Source of the DNA: Patiria pectinifera
Taxonomy: Eukaryota; Echinodermata; Asteroidea; Valvatida; Asterinidae
Assembly: GCA_029964075.1 (NCBI GenBank)
Contig: CM057148.1
Coordinates: 26,777,916-26,841,915 of the forward strand
Length of the DNA: 64,000 nt
Reading direction: 5' to 3'
Positions 1 through 8,392 of this stretch are shown piece by piece. A model generated the notes under the pieces. The model ran no database searches. It was not told the DNA's origin and saw only the letters and a program-made list of their open reading frames with translations. The position numbers were made by a program, and so were the translations under genes. The stretch's first letter is position 1. Each line of letters starts with the position of its first letter.

Positions 1-55
1 CCGGATCCAGCATTTGAACATCGTCGCCATTGTCGTGGCCGCACATGCAGTATAT

Positions 56-200
56 GTTGCAGCTACTGACGATCCTGCCCGGCGTTGCAGCGTGACCGAC
101 GATCCTGTCCTTCGTTGCATCTACCGACAATCCTACTCGTTGCACGCCGAAGATCTTGTCCGTTGCAGCTACCGACAATCCCGTTGCAGCTCGGTAAGGA
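56..200 (+). repeat. Degenerate short tandem repeat in the retrotransposon leader
   Basis: The motif GTTGCA recurs at 56, 84, 114, 139, 162 and 183, mostly followed by CTACCGACAATCC-like sequence. The spacings are 28, 30, 25, 23 and 21 bases, so the unit shortens towards the 3' side. It lies in the untranslated leader of the element. Function unknown; such repeats in leaders can carry packaging or enhancer elements, but nothing here shows that. Confidence 0.6.
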
Positions 201-1457
201 TCGCCTGCCAGTACAGCGGCTGAATATCCTGTTCGTCGACGAGTCCTTGCTGTTGCGCCCGAGATCCTCTGTTTTACCACTCCAAAAAAAAAAAACTGAA
301 AACGGTGTAGCCGATAAACCGGTAGTTTGTTAATTTACATTGACGAAAGCATTCGACGCGAACCGATTCTATGAGAACTGTTCATTCATCGCGAACTGTC
401 AATCATTGACGCAATACGTACGCGCTTTGTTCGACCTGGTTGGTTACTGCGCAGAACCTGCCGAGAAGTACAAGGTGCGTACCTGTCCCGTCAAGAGTCA
501 AGATTCAAGACCGCAAGACTACCGAAGAACACCCGTGAACGGACAGCAAGTCAAGCATCCATTCAAGCAAACAGATTTGAGGTACAATAGGCTTATGGTC
601 GGAAGTAATTGATTTATATAACAATACTTGAATTCCACTGCTGGTACCCCTATTGTTGCATTGTTTGAATTGTCCCTCCTTCCTGGCGCAGGAAGCAAAG
701 TTAATCCCTCTCCATTTAGGATTCACTTTGATTGACGTCTATATATACAGGTTAGATTGGGTCAGAAAACTGTTTTGTTTTCAGTAAGAAAAAGGATCGT
801 TTTCACTTCCCCCTCTCAGCAAAATTGTGTTCTCTTACCGAGTGAATTATACCTCATCCCCTGTACAAAGTGTCGCTTTGTGTTCATTTACATTGTTGAT
901 TGATAAGAGTGACCCAATGCCACAAATTGATTGCTGATTGTAACACTCGAATTGGGATTGGTTGAAATTTGTCAAAGTGTTTTTGAATGTGCATATTTTG
1001 TTTTAATGCTGTAGTTGGCTCATTTTTGGTGTTTGATTTGCCCAGTTTGTAATAAGATTGCATTTGGTATTGATTTTCCAAAGTTCCTATGAATCGGAGA
1101 TAACAGTTTGATATTTACAGGTGACTGATATTGTATGTTAACCAATGTTTGACCATTGTTGATCCTGAAGTTGACCAGCGAATTAGATTCATTCTGATTT
1201 GACAATTCTGTATTGTTTTCCTGAATTACTCTTATTGATATTGACATTTGTTTTGCTTGTGATTGAATATTGCAATTCATACTTTGTTTCACTGCTTGAT
1301 TGGAATTTGATTGATCTTTGAGATAATTATTTCTAAAAACCCTTTTCATATTCCATTGAATTTGTTTCACTTACCTTTTGTGTACTTGATGTCTGATACA
1401 CACTGCATTGTTGCTATTATACTTGCTGTATTGCTAAGCAGTTCTCTCTCAGACGCA
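201..1457 (+). other. Non-coding 5' leader of the retrotransposon
   Basis: This stretch lies between the leader repeat and the gag ATG. It contains several short ORFs and upstream ATGs, none resembling a known protein. There is a TATATATA string at 740-747. From about 880 to 1440 the + strand is rich in T and TTG/ATTG words. That skew opens a spurious Asn/Gln-rich frame on the - strand. A leader this long with upstream ATGs would hinder simple scanning to the gag start, which hints at splicing or another initiation mode. Confidence 0.6.
1431..1452 (+). promoter_or_regulatory. Possible 3' splice site just before the gag ATG
   Basis: A branch-point-like CTAAG, a short pyrimidine run and CAG (AG at 1451-1452) occur five bases before the gag start codon at 1458. 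If used, it would remove the ATG-rich leader and give a short gag leader. A matching donor could lie in the 5' LTR, because the 3' LTR copy has CACAG followed by GTAATT at 7967. This is inference from motif shape only. Confidence 0.3.
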
Positions 1458-2795
1458 ATGGCTACTTCAAGGAAACGGTCCGAAGAAGAACCGATGTACC
1501 CAACTCCTACAACGGTTCGCTACTCTACTGCTCCAACTTCATCCGCTGCCGCCCTCCATGCCCAGGACAGGCCCAGAGATGATAGACAGCTTCCCACACC
1601 AGTAGCAGATCAATTCTTCGCAGAAATCGAAGACTTGGAGCGACGAATTTCCCAGAGTATGCCTCGCCTCTCCCGACAACCACAACCAGGATCTGCGAGC
1701 AGAACAGTGCCTACTGGTAGCAGAGCCCCAGCTCCATCAACACCTATCTTCCAAGGATACACACCTCTATCTCAGAGCAACAGACCGATGTCTACTTCAA
1801 ACCAATACCAGCTAATGCCTTCACACCAGGTTAAAAGCGTTCCCATGTACACCGGCCGTGATAATTCAAACCTCTGCATCGAAGACTGGATAAGAGACGT
1901 CAAGTATTTAATCGACAACACAGCAATGCCGCCGCAGATGCAGTTTTCTACAATTGTCAGGAACCTCGGAGGCGCAGCCAGGAAACTAGTACTGAACCTG
2001 CCCCTAGAAGAACAAACGCCACATCATGCCTTCGCTGAATTGAAAGCTCAGTTTGGAGACTCGTCGATGGCGGGAGACCCCCTAGCTGTATTTTACGAGC
2101 GGTTACGTCTCCCAAGTGAATCACCCAGCATTTACGCTGTCGAGCTGGAGGCAACATTGAGAACAGTTGAGGAACGGATGAACAGCAGACTTCCCCTGGC
2201 AAACCGTAACAGCATGCTCACCCAACAATTCATGCGTGGTGTTGGAGAGGAGAAAATAACCAACCGGCTTGCTCCCATGAGACCAAGAAACATGACCTTT
2301 AGAGAAGTACAAAAAGAACTGCGACAAATAGAGCGGGAAGAACGGACTGCATCTCTCCTTCATCCCAAAGCTGACACAAAGATACCGTCACCACAACCCC
2401 TGAACAAGGTACAGTCACAGCCCCAGTTTGTTCCACCGCAGCCAAAATCAACCGCTCAGCCTCATCAACAGAGAGGTGTAACTGCTTTCAAACCACAGAA
2501 GACTAACAATCAACCAACAACCCCTCAACAGACTCCAGGTGAAGACGTCCTTGAAAGCCTACTCAAAAGAGTCGAGCAGCTGTCCTGGACCGTCGAACAG
2601 CTGGTTACCACCAGGAACACCCAACCGCGACCCAGACAGTCGAACTATCCCCAGTCCACGGACCAGAGAATCTTCGTCTGCCACCGTTGTGGCCAAGAGG
2701 GCCACATCGCCAGAGGTTGCCGGAATGTTCCATTAAACTTCCAGGGCTCCCGGTCGGAGGGCAAACCGGAAGCCCAGAGTCAAGCCCCAAAGTAA
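1458..2795 (+). CDS. gag: Gag polyprotein of Ty3/Gypsy retrotransposon
   Basis: Structural protein of the virus-like particle, about 445 aa from the ATG at 1458. The frame is open back to an earlier ATG at 1311, which would add 49 hydrophobic and Ser-rich residues. I prefer 1458 because a Lys/Arg/Glu-rich, hydrophilic N-terminus (MATSRKRSEE) follows it and the upstream part looks like leader. The N-terminal third is Ser/Pro/Thr-rich. A central block with spaced Trp, Leu and Phe residues (about 1845-2340) resembles the retrotransposon gag capsid domain. Near the C-terminus is one CCHC zinc knuckle: C at 2679 and 2688, H at 2703, C at 2718. The end overlaps the pol frame, which lies in -1. Confidence 0.9.
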   Translation: MATSRKRSEEEPMYPTPTTVRYSTAPTSSAAALHAQDRPRDDRQLPTPVADQFFAEIEDLERRISQSMPRLSRQPQPGSASRTVPTGSRAPAPSTPIFQGYTPLSQSNRPMSTSNQYQLMPSHQVKSVPMYTGRDNSNLCIEDWIRDVKYLIDNTAMPPQMQFSTIVRNLGGAARKLVLNLPLEEQTPHHAFAELKAQFGDSSMAGDPLAVFYERLRLPSESPSIYAVELEATLRTVEERMNSRLPLANRNSMLTQQFMRGVGEEKITNRLAPMRPRNMTFREVQKELRQIEREERTASLLHPKADTKIPSPQPLNKVQSQPQFVPPQPKSTAQPHQQRGVTAFKPQKTNNQPTTPQQTPGEDVLESLLKRVEQLSWTVEQLVTTRNTQPRPRQSNYPQSTDQRIFVCHRCGQEGHIARGCRNVPLNFQGSRSEGKPEAQSQAPK

Positions 2796-4585
2796 CCACT
2801 TCTAGGAATCAATCTCCTTCAGTCAGACAACACACAACAAATCCGTCGAAGCCAGATCATCAAAGTTTGATAGGTCCCAATAACGAAGACACCGTAGAAA
2901 TCAATGGAGAATGTCATCGAGCCCTGATTGACTCCGGGTCACAGATCTCATCTATAACGGAAGACATGTGGAGGGAACATCCCCTATTACGAGACATCAC
3001 TCTTTCTTCAGTTGACATAAAGATTGAAGGTGCCAGCGGCCAGGAGGTTCCATACTTGGGAATTATTCCCGTCTCCATCAATATTCTTGGAATCACCTAC
3101 GCAGATGTTCCGGTGTTTGTGGTCCCCACCGACAACTACCGAAGGCATGTTCCTGTGTTGATAGGCACAAACGTCATCCGAGCAACAAAGAAGGACCAAC
3201 AAGTAGTCAAAGGTGACAACTATATGCAAGAAATCCAGTCCGAAAACACTGCCTGGCACACTGCATATGTCAACACAGCAATTCTTGAGCCCAGTGACCA
3301 GCATAGCAGAGTTGGTTATGCGAAGTACGTTGGCCGCTATCCTCGAAAGATACCACCAGGTACCGAAGTAGATGTTATATGCCAGGCTCCACCAAACCCA
3401 ACAGGTCTTCCCTACACTGCCTTGGTAGAGGGTCTGCCGAACAGCACATCCTGTTTACGAATTGGTCACCTCATAGCTGATGTCGGTGAGAGAAGGCGAG
3501 TGCCAGTTAGGATGTGCAACATATCGGCTAAGCCTATTATCATCACCAGAAATTGTCGACTAGCGCAAGTCTCATCACTACTTCATGAGGAGATTTCAGT
3601 TTCTGCTGACACGACGGCAACCACCAACATAAAGGGAGCGTTTCCTTCTCCATCTAACCCTGAAGAGAACTTCTCTCGTGCCCATGTGAGAAATATCGAA
3701 GCAACAGAAGAATTACATGATGTCATTCCATCACTCGATCTTTCCAAGTCCACCTTAGAGAATGATGTCCAGAGAAAACAACTTCGTCATCTCCTTCAAG
3801 AGTTTGCAGACATATTTTCTGTTGACTCACTCGACTTTGGCCGGACCTCAACAGTAAAACACACGATACCACTGATAGATGAGCATCCCTTCCGGCTACC
3901 CCATAGAAGAATACCACCTCTTCAATACCAAGCTGTCAAGGAGCAACTCCAAAAGATGGAACAAGCAGAAGTCATCCGACGTAGTAGTAGCCCATACGCC
4001 TCACCAATGGTTATCGTCCACAAGAAGGATGGCACTCTACGTGTTTGCATCGACTACCGTCAGCTTAATAGTAGAACAGTTCGCGACGCGTACCCACTCC
4101 CTCGCATTGAAGAAGCCTTGGATGCTCTCGGCAATGCAAGATTCTTCACAACATTGGATCTTACAGCGGGATATTGGCAAGTAGAAGTAGAAGAGCGAGA
4201 TAAGCACAAAACGGCATTCACCACTCCGATGGGTCTTTTTGAATGCAATCGGATGCCGTTTGGTCTGCAGAACGCACCGGCTACATTTCAGCGCTTGATG
4301 CAGACTTGTCTGGGAGACCAGAACTATTCCACCGTGCTGCTTTACCTCGATGACATTATCGTCTTTTCCTCAACGTTTGAAGAGCACGTAGCACGTTTAC
4401 GGAAGGTATTTTCCTGCTTGCGGCAACATGGCTTGAAGTTAAAGCCTGCCAAGTGCCATCTCCTTCAGAAGGAAGTGAAGTATCTCGGCCACATAGTGTC
4501 ATCATCAGGTATAGCCACCGATCCTGAAAAGATATCGCAAGTCAAAGACTGGAAGACACCTTGCAACCGCAAGGAACTTCTTTGA
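2687..4585 (+). CDS. pol: Pol, upstream part: aspartic protease and reverse transcriptase, ended by an in-frame TGA
   Basis: The open frame is shown from its first ATG, but translation most likely enters by -1 frameshift near 2786. The protease has the retropepsin active-site triad DSG at 2930-2938 within ALIDSGSQ, and a later ILG/LIGTN-type segment. The reverse transcriptase shows the VCIDYRQLN, LDLTAGYWQ and MPFGLQNAP blocks and the catalytic YLDD at 4343-4354, then the KYLGH block. The enzyme copies genomic RNA into cDNA within the particle. The frame stops at TGA 4583-4585, in the connection region just after the RT thumb, and continues open in the same frame to 7300. All visible catalytic residues are present, so the TGA is the only obvious lesion in this part. 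Confidence 0.9.
   Translation: MWPRGPHRQRLPECSIKLPGLPVGGQTGSPESSPKVTTSRNQSPSVRQHTTNPSKPDHQSLIGPNNEDTVEINGECHRALIDSGSQISSITEDMWREHPLLRDITLSSVDIKIEGASGQEVPYLGIIPVSINILGITYADVPVFVVPTDNYRRHVPVLIGTNVIRATKKDQQVVKGDNYMQEIQSENTAWHTAYVNTAILEPSDQHSRVGYAKYVGRYPRKIPPGTEVDVICQAPPNPTGLPYTALVEGLPNSTSCLRIGHLIADVGERRRVPVRMCNISAKPIIITRNCRLAQVSSLLHEEISVSADTTATTNIKGAFPSPSNPEENFSRAHVRNIEATEELHDVIPSLDLSKSTLENDVQRKQLRHLLQEFADIFSVDSLDFGRTSTVKHTIPLIDEHPFRLPHRRIPPLQYQAVKEQLQKMEQAEVIRRSSSPYASPMVIVHKKDGTLRVCIDYRQLNSRTVRDAYPLPRIEEALDALGNARFFTTLDLTAGYWQVEVEERDKHKTAFTTPMGLFECNRMPFGLQNAPATFQRLMQTCLGDQNYSTVLLYLDDIIVFSSTFEEHVARLRKVFSCLRQHGLKLKPAKCHLLQKEVKYLGHIVSSSGIATDPEKISQVKDWKTPCNRKELL
2786..2792 (+). promoter_or_regulatory. 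Candidate -1 ribosomal frameshift heptamer C CCA AAG
   Basis: Gag codons start at positions divisible by 3; pol codons start one base earlier, so a -1 shift is needed. In the overlap the only X XXY YYZ heptamer in the gag frame is C-CCA-AAG at 2786-2792, and the gag TAA follows immediately. A stop codon next to a slippery site often promotes pausing and slippage. I did not identify a clear downstream pseudoknot. Efficiency with AAG in the second codon is uncertain in animals. Confidence 0.5.
4583..4585 (+). other. In-frame TGA interrupting pol
   Basis: A single stop codon separates two long open stretches in the same frame, with conserved RT connection-domain sequence (FLGFTGYYRRYI) directly after it. 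No length change is needed to continue, so this is a nonsense substitution, a sequencing error or, less likely, a readthrough site. This copy would not make RNase H and integrase without readthrough. Confidence 0.85.
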
Positions 4586-7300
4586 TTCCTTGGTTTCACA
4601 GGGTATTATAGGCGGTATATCAAGGGATACTCTACCATCGTATCACCTCTCTACAAACTGACTGCCGGCGACCCAAGACGTAAAAAGAAAAGCAAGACCA
4701 GACATTCTACATCAGTTCCTCCCTTCGTCTGGACAGATGAATGTCAAGAGTCCTTCCAGAACTTAATACAGGTGATGACAACAGCCCCGATTCTTGCGTT
4801 TGCCGATTACACCCAACCCTTCATCCTCCAGACGGATGCATCAGGGACCGGACTCGGAGCTGTCCTAAGTCAGATACAAGATGGTCAGGAACGAGTTATT
4901 GCCTACGCCAGCAGAGGATTAAGTCCTGCAGAAGCCCGCTATCCGGCTCACAAGCTGGAGTTTCTCGCCTTGAAATGGTCCGTGTCTGACAAGCTTCGTG
5001 ATTACTTGTTAGGAAATAAGTTCACCGTATGGACAGACAACAATCCACTTCTCTACGTCACAACCACAGCCAAGCTCGATGCAACTGGACAACGGTGGGT
5101 GGCTGCTCTGTCACAATTCGACTTTTGTGTCAAATATAAGCCTGGTAAGAACAACTCAGCAGCAGATGCACTTTCAAGGAAACAACAGCCAGAATCGTCA
5201 GCTGTAACGATTCCCTCTGATGTTGTGCAGGCGATCTGTGGTGCTCACCCATCTACTTCACAACCATTCATAGAAGCCACAGCGGTGCAGTTTCAGGTTA
5301 CGACTCGACAACAAGCAAGACTCCCATCATCTGTGAAGATCAAAACCAGTGAGAATGAGCTGCCAGGACTGTCCAAGAAACAACTAGCACTTTCCCAACG
5401 GGACGAACCCAGTATCTCCCGAGTCATCATGCTTCTGGAGAAAGGTAGCAAACCAGACCGTCGTAGTCGAAGCCAAGAGTCGTCGGAATGCCGTATCTAC
5501 TTCAGACAGTGGGCCAAGCTAGTGTTCAGAGACCATATCCTCTACAGAACTCGCAAGGCACTGGATGGAACAAAGTCGTTTCAATTAGTTCTGCCTGAGG
5601 TTTACAGAGCAACTGCCATGACGGGTTTACACGACGACATCGGCCACATGGGCTACGATAGAACCATTGACATGGTCAGAAGACGATTCTACTGGCCAAG
5701 AATGGCTCAAGACGTCAAACGATGGTGCGAGCAGTGCCAGAAATGCTGTCTTCGCAAAACAGCTCCAACAAAGGTCAGAGCGCCATTGGTCCCCATCCAC
5801 ACGAGTGAACCTCTCGAGCTAGTTTGCATTGACTACTTGAAGTTGGAACGAAGAAAGGGTGGCCATGAAAACATCTTGGTAGTCACCGATCATTTCACCA
5901 AATACGCTCAGGCTTTCCCCACGTTAGACCAGAAAGCAGAAACGGTGGCCCGGGTTCTTTGGGAAAACTTCATCCAACATTATGGGTTCCCAGCCCGCAT
6001 ACATGCTGACCAAGGTCGAAATTTTGAAGGTGTAGTCATACAAGAACTGTGTAAGGTGTCTGGTATCAAAAAGAGTAGGACGACCCCATACCACCCTCAA
6101 GGAAACGGGCAGACCGAACGTTTCAACCACACGTTGTTGAACATGTTAGGAACTCTCGATGGAAGCCAGAAGAAGGACTGGAAGCAGTACGTTGGCGCGA
6201 TGACTCACGCTTATAACGCCACATGCCATGAAACCACCGGCTATCCTCCCTTTCTTCTCATGTTTGGCCGTCATCCTAACCTCCCCGTCGACCTCTTGTT
6301 TGGAGTCAATCACACCGAGGATACAACTCCTCCCGACTACGACAACTATGTACAGAACCTAAAACATCGCTTAACCGAATCCTACCAGACAGCAAGCGAT
6401 CTTGCGATCAAGGCCAAGCAGAAGCAGAAACGAATATACGACCAAAAGACTCGTGATGCTCTTCTCCAACCAGGTGACCGCGTCCTCGTACAGAATAAGC
6501 ACATCCAGGGAACACAGAAGTTGGCTAACCGATGGGAACTTCACCCATACGTCATCATTTCGAAGCAAGACAACATCCCCGTGTACACAGTCAGGTCTTC
6601 AGAAACAGGCAAGGAAAGAACAGTGCACAGAAATCTTCTGACACCGTGCATGTTCCTCCCGGTCGAGCCTGTTACCAAGAAAGCGTCACCATCAAAATGC
6701 ATCGACCACAAGACAGATGACAAAGATGAACAGAAGGTGAAGAGTAGACAAGTAGACGAGCAGGACGAAAATCAGGAAGAGAGTTCCACAAGCGACGATG
6801 GCGAGATTGTGTTTCTCCCTATTCGAAGAAAGTCAGTTCCTGTTCCTGAGTCCGTCTCTGTGTCTCCATCACAGTTTTCAACACTCCCTCCATCTGAGCC
6901 TCCTTCAGAGCCCTCCCGATACGAAACTCATGAACAGCCTCCGACAGGGTCTTCATCGAACTCTCCTTCAGATAATCTGTCCTCCCCTGAGCAAAGATCT
7001 GAGTCTCTATCTGAACCTCTCGAACCTCCGTCAGAGCCTTCATCAGTGCCGGATACAGAGTCTCTCTCCTACATCTCTCCCGAGCTTGTTGAAGAAAGAC
7101 CAAAGAGAACCAGAAAGCCCATTGACAGATTATCATACGACTTCTTAGGGCAAACTAAAGAACATCATGTCGATAGTGACAAAGCTAGCCAGCTCAGAAG
7201 AGGCAAATACCGATTTGCAAAGTGGAAAAGTCCAGAAATGGCCGCAGCTAGACGAAAGGCATGCTTGCGAATATTATCTGGTGACTTGATTCAGACGTAA
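4586..7300 (+). CDS. pol: Pol, downstream part: RT connection, RNase H, integrase and Ser/Pro-rich tail
   Basis: Same frame as the upstream pol part, 904 codons. RNase H catalytic acidic residues are D at 4835 (TDAS), E at 4958, D at 5036 (WTDNN) and D at 5165 (ADALSR). The integrase zinc domain is H at 5630 and 5645, C at 5726 and 5735 (HX4H...CX2C). The catalytic core is D at 5831, D at 6008 (HADQG) and E at 6116 (QTERF), giving DX35E. A GPY/F-like module (RWELHPYVI) follows near 6527. The last roughly 200 residues are rich in Ser, Pro and Glu with SEP and PSEP repeats, ending in a basic stretch. No chromodomain is visible. It has no start of its own and depends on passing the TGA at 4583-4585. 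Confidence 0.9.
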   Translation, partial: FLGFTGYYRRYIKGYSTIVSPLYKLTAGDPRRKKKSKTRHSTSVPPFVWTDECQESFQNLIQVMTTAPILAFADYTQPFILQTDASGTGLGAVLSQIQDGQERVIAYASRGLSPAEARYPAHKLEFLALKWSVSDKLRDYLLGNKFTVWTDNNPLLYVTTTAKLDATGQRWVAALSQFDFCVKYKPGKNNSAADALSRKQQPESSAVTIPSDVVQAICGAHPSTSQPFIEATAVQFQVTTRQQARLPSSVKIKTSENELPGLSKKQLALSQRDEPSISRVIMLLEKGSKPDRRSRSQESSECRIYFRQWAKLVFRDHILYRTRKALDGTKSFQLVLPEVYRATAMTGLHDDIGHMGYDRTIDMVRRRFYWPRMAQDVKRWCEQCQKCCLRKTAPTKVRAPLVPIHTSEPLELVCIDYLKLERRKGGHENILVVTDHFTKYAQAFPTLDQKAETVARVLWENFIQHYGFPARIHADQGRNFEGVVIQELCKVSGIKKSRTTPYHPQGNGQTERFNHTLLNMLGTLDGSQKKDWKQYVGAMTHAYNATCHETTGYPPFLLMFGRHPNLPVDLLFGVNHTEDTTPPDYDNYVQNLKHRLTESYQTASDLAIKAKQKQKRIYDQKTRDALLQPGDRVLVQNKHIQGTQKLANRWELHPYVIISKQDNIPVYTVRSSETGKERTVHRNLLTPCMFLPVEPVTKKASPSKCIDHKTDDKDEQKVKSRQVDEQDENQEESSTSDDGEIVFLPIRRKSVPVPESVSVSPSQFSTLPPSEPPSEPSRYETHEQPPTGSSSNSPSDNLSSPEQRSESLSEPLEPPSEPSSVPDTESLSYISPELVEERPKRTRKPIDRLSYDFLGQTKEHHVDSDKASQLRRGKYRFAKWKSPEMAAARRKACLRILSGDLIQT

Positions 7301-7699
7301 TTATACTGTACTGTTTCTATATTTAAGTTATATAATTGTTATCGTGATAATTGATGAGTATTTGGTTTTGGCGCTAAATTGACTGTATTGAATATACGAG
7401 AAGTATATATGTATATAATTACTGTAATACATTTAGTCAAATGAATTTCTGAAGTAATTTGATGTACATTTCAATCAAACTTTAATAGCTATTTAGATGA
7501 TGTTGAAGAAGTGTGATAATCATCTAGTTATTTTTTTTTGAACAGAGACATTTAGCTCTTCGAACAATTTGTAAGACTGGGATCCAGTCCATTGATGTGT
7601 AAATATAGTAACTGACAATTTGCAGATGGCTGTACTGCATTGTTTTGACACACGTCAACTTAATTTGCAAATATTATATTGTACATGTGTAAATTTTGT
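7301..7699 (+). other. 3' untranslated region of the retrotransposon
   Basis: AT-rich sequence between the pol stop and the hairpin before the polypurine tract. There is no open frame of note and no envelope-like gene. I see nothing else that I can name here. Confidence 0.7.
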
Positions 7700-7719
7700 A
7701 AAAGTCGAGGACGACTTTT
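7700..7719 (+). other. Perfect 8-bp hairpin upstream of the polypurine tract
   Basis: AAAAGTCG at 7700-7707 is exactly complementary to CGACTTTT at 7712-7719, with an AGGA loop. It ends two bases before the polypurine tract. It could structure the RNA near the plus-strand priming site; this is inference from position. Confidence 0.6.
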
Positions 7720-7721
7720 CC

Positions 7722-7735
7722 GAAAAGAGGAGGAA
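7722..7735 (+). promoter_or_regulatory. Polypurine tract for plus-strand DNA priming
   Basis: Fourteen uninterrupted purines (GAAAAGAGGAGGAA) end two bases before the LTR start TGTGAC. This is the usual place for the RNase H-resistant primer of plus-strand synthesis in LTR elements. Confidence 0.85.
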
Positions 7736-7773
7736 TATGTGACGGGTTAAAATATACCCCCCTTAATTTTCAT

Positions 7774-7849
7774 TAGTTCCTTTAATATGTAGTAGTTCCT
7801 TTAATCTTTCATAGTTCCTTTAATCTCTATTAGTTCCTTTAAACATGAT
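7774..7849 (+). repeat. Four 19-bp tandem repeats at the start of the LTR
   Basis: TAGTTCCTTTAA occurs at 7774, 7793, 7812 and 7831, with an exact 19-bp period and variable 7-bp spacers. Repeats in the U3 part of an LTR often act as enhancer sites; no factor is assigned. Confidence 0.8.
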
Positions 7850-7914
7850 TACATAACAAATATCACTCCGCCAAAATAGTTCAACTAGATCCGGCAACCT
7901 TCCCGCCGCGCCAC

Positions 7915-7966
7915 ATTCAAACACTGATTCGACCGAGTAACATCACCCTGTTTTACTCTCTCACAG
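7915..7966 (+). repeat. 52-bp direct repeat in the LTR, copy 1
   Basis: Runs from ATTCAAACACTGATTCG to CTCTCTCACAG. It is identical over 52 bp to 8335-8386. It is followed by GTAATT, which makes CACAG-GTAATT a good 5' splice site. Confidence 0.9.
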
Positions 7967-8126
7967 GTAATTTATATTTTGCTTATTTTATTCTCATCTT
8001 TATAATTATCTCCATTTATATGCATTCTTACTTTTATTATCAACTTACCTTTTACTTGTACATTCTTTATCTTGCATTTATATTCAACATTTGTGGCATT
8101 TACTGTAATTTTTGGAATAATGATTT

Positions 8127-8177
8127 GGCTGCAAGATGGCAGCCAACGCCGATCGTTTGGCGCGAATCGCCATTTTG
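8127..8177 (+). promoter_or_regulatory. Two opposed YY1-like motifs in a hairpin-rich LTR segment
   Basis: CAAGATGGC at 8132-8140 and CGCCATTTTG at 8168-8177 match the YY1 core CCATNTT in opposite orientations. The first lies in a perfect 6-bp stem, GGCTGC (8127-8132) with GCAGCC (8139-8144). YY1 sites sit near start sites in some mobile elements. This is motif matching only. Confidence 0.35.
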
Positions 8178-8334
8178 TTAAATTATTACAGTTCATTCGT
8201 GATTTAGCCATGTCTTATTATTTACATTGAAGTTGCATTTATTTGATTGGATAATTGAGTAGATTGTTAGGTTTACCTTTACATGTAAATTTGGCTTGGA
8301 TTTTTAACTGTTTATTTAAATAATTGTTAGACAG

Positions 8335-8386
8335 ATTCAAACACTGATTCGACCGAGTAACATCACCCTGTTTTACTCTCTCACAG
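8335..8386 (+). repeat. 52-bp direct repeat in the LTR, copy 2
   Basis: Identical to 7915-7966, 420 bp downstream. Here it is followed by AATAAAG and not by a GT dinucleotide, so this copy can act as a splice acceptor but not as a donor. Confidence 0.9.
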
Positions 8387-8392
8387 AATAAA
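8387..8392 (+). terminator. Polyadenylation signal AATAAA of the LTR
   Basis: AATAAA lies 70 bp before the LTR end, directly after repeat copy 2. This is a fitting place for the 3' end signal of the element's RNA. Confidence 0.6.

Larger units (their letters stand above)
7967..8386 (+). other. Intron-like segment inside the LTR
   Basis: The 420-bp segment starts with GTAATT directly after repeat copy 1. It ends with the TTTTACTCTCTCACAG of copy 2, a pyrimidine tract plus AG. Removing it would leave a single repeat copy joined to AATAAAG. The inner part is AT-rich like an intron. Whether it is ever spliced is unknown. Confidence 0.35.

Noticed and set aside
14-612. Short + strand frames at 14-223, 85-333 and 340-612
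   Set aside because: They lie in the retrotransposon leader, overlap a tandem repeat and have no domain features.
1020-1370. Asn/Gln-rich 116-codon frame on the - strand of the retrotransposon leader
   Set aside because: It is the complement of a T/TTG-rich leader; composition alone explains it.
7301-7737. Envelope-like gene after pol
   Set aside because: The space is 437 bp, AT-rich and without an open frame, so the element is a retrotransposon and not an errantivirus-like form.
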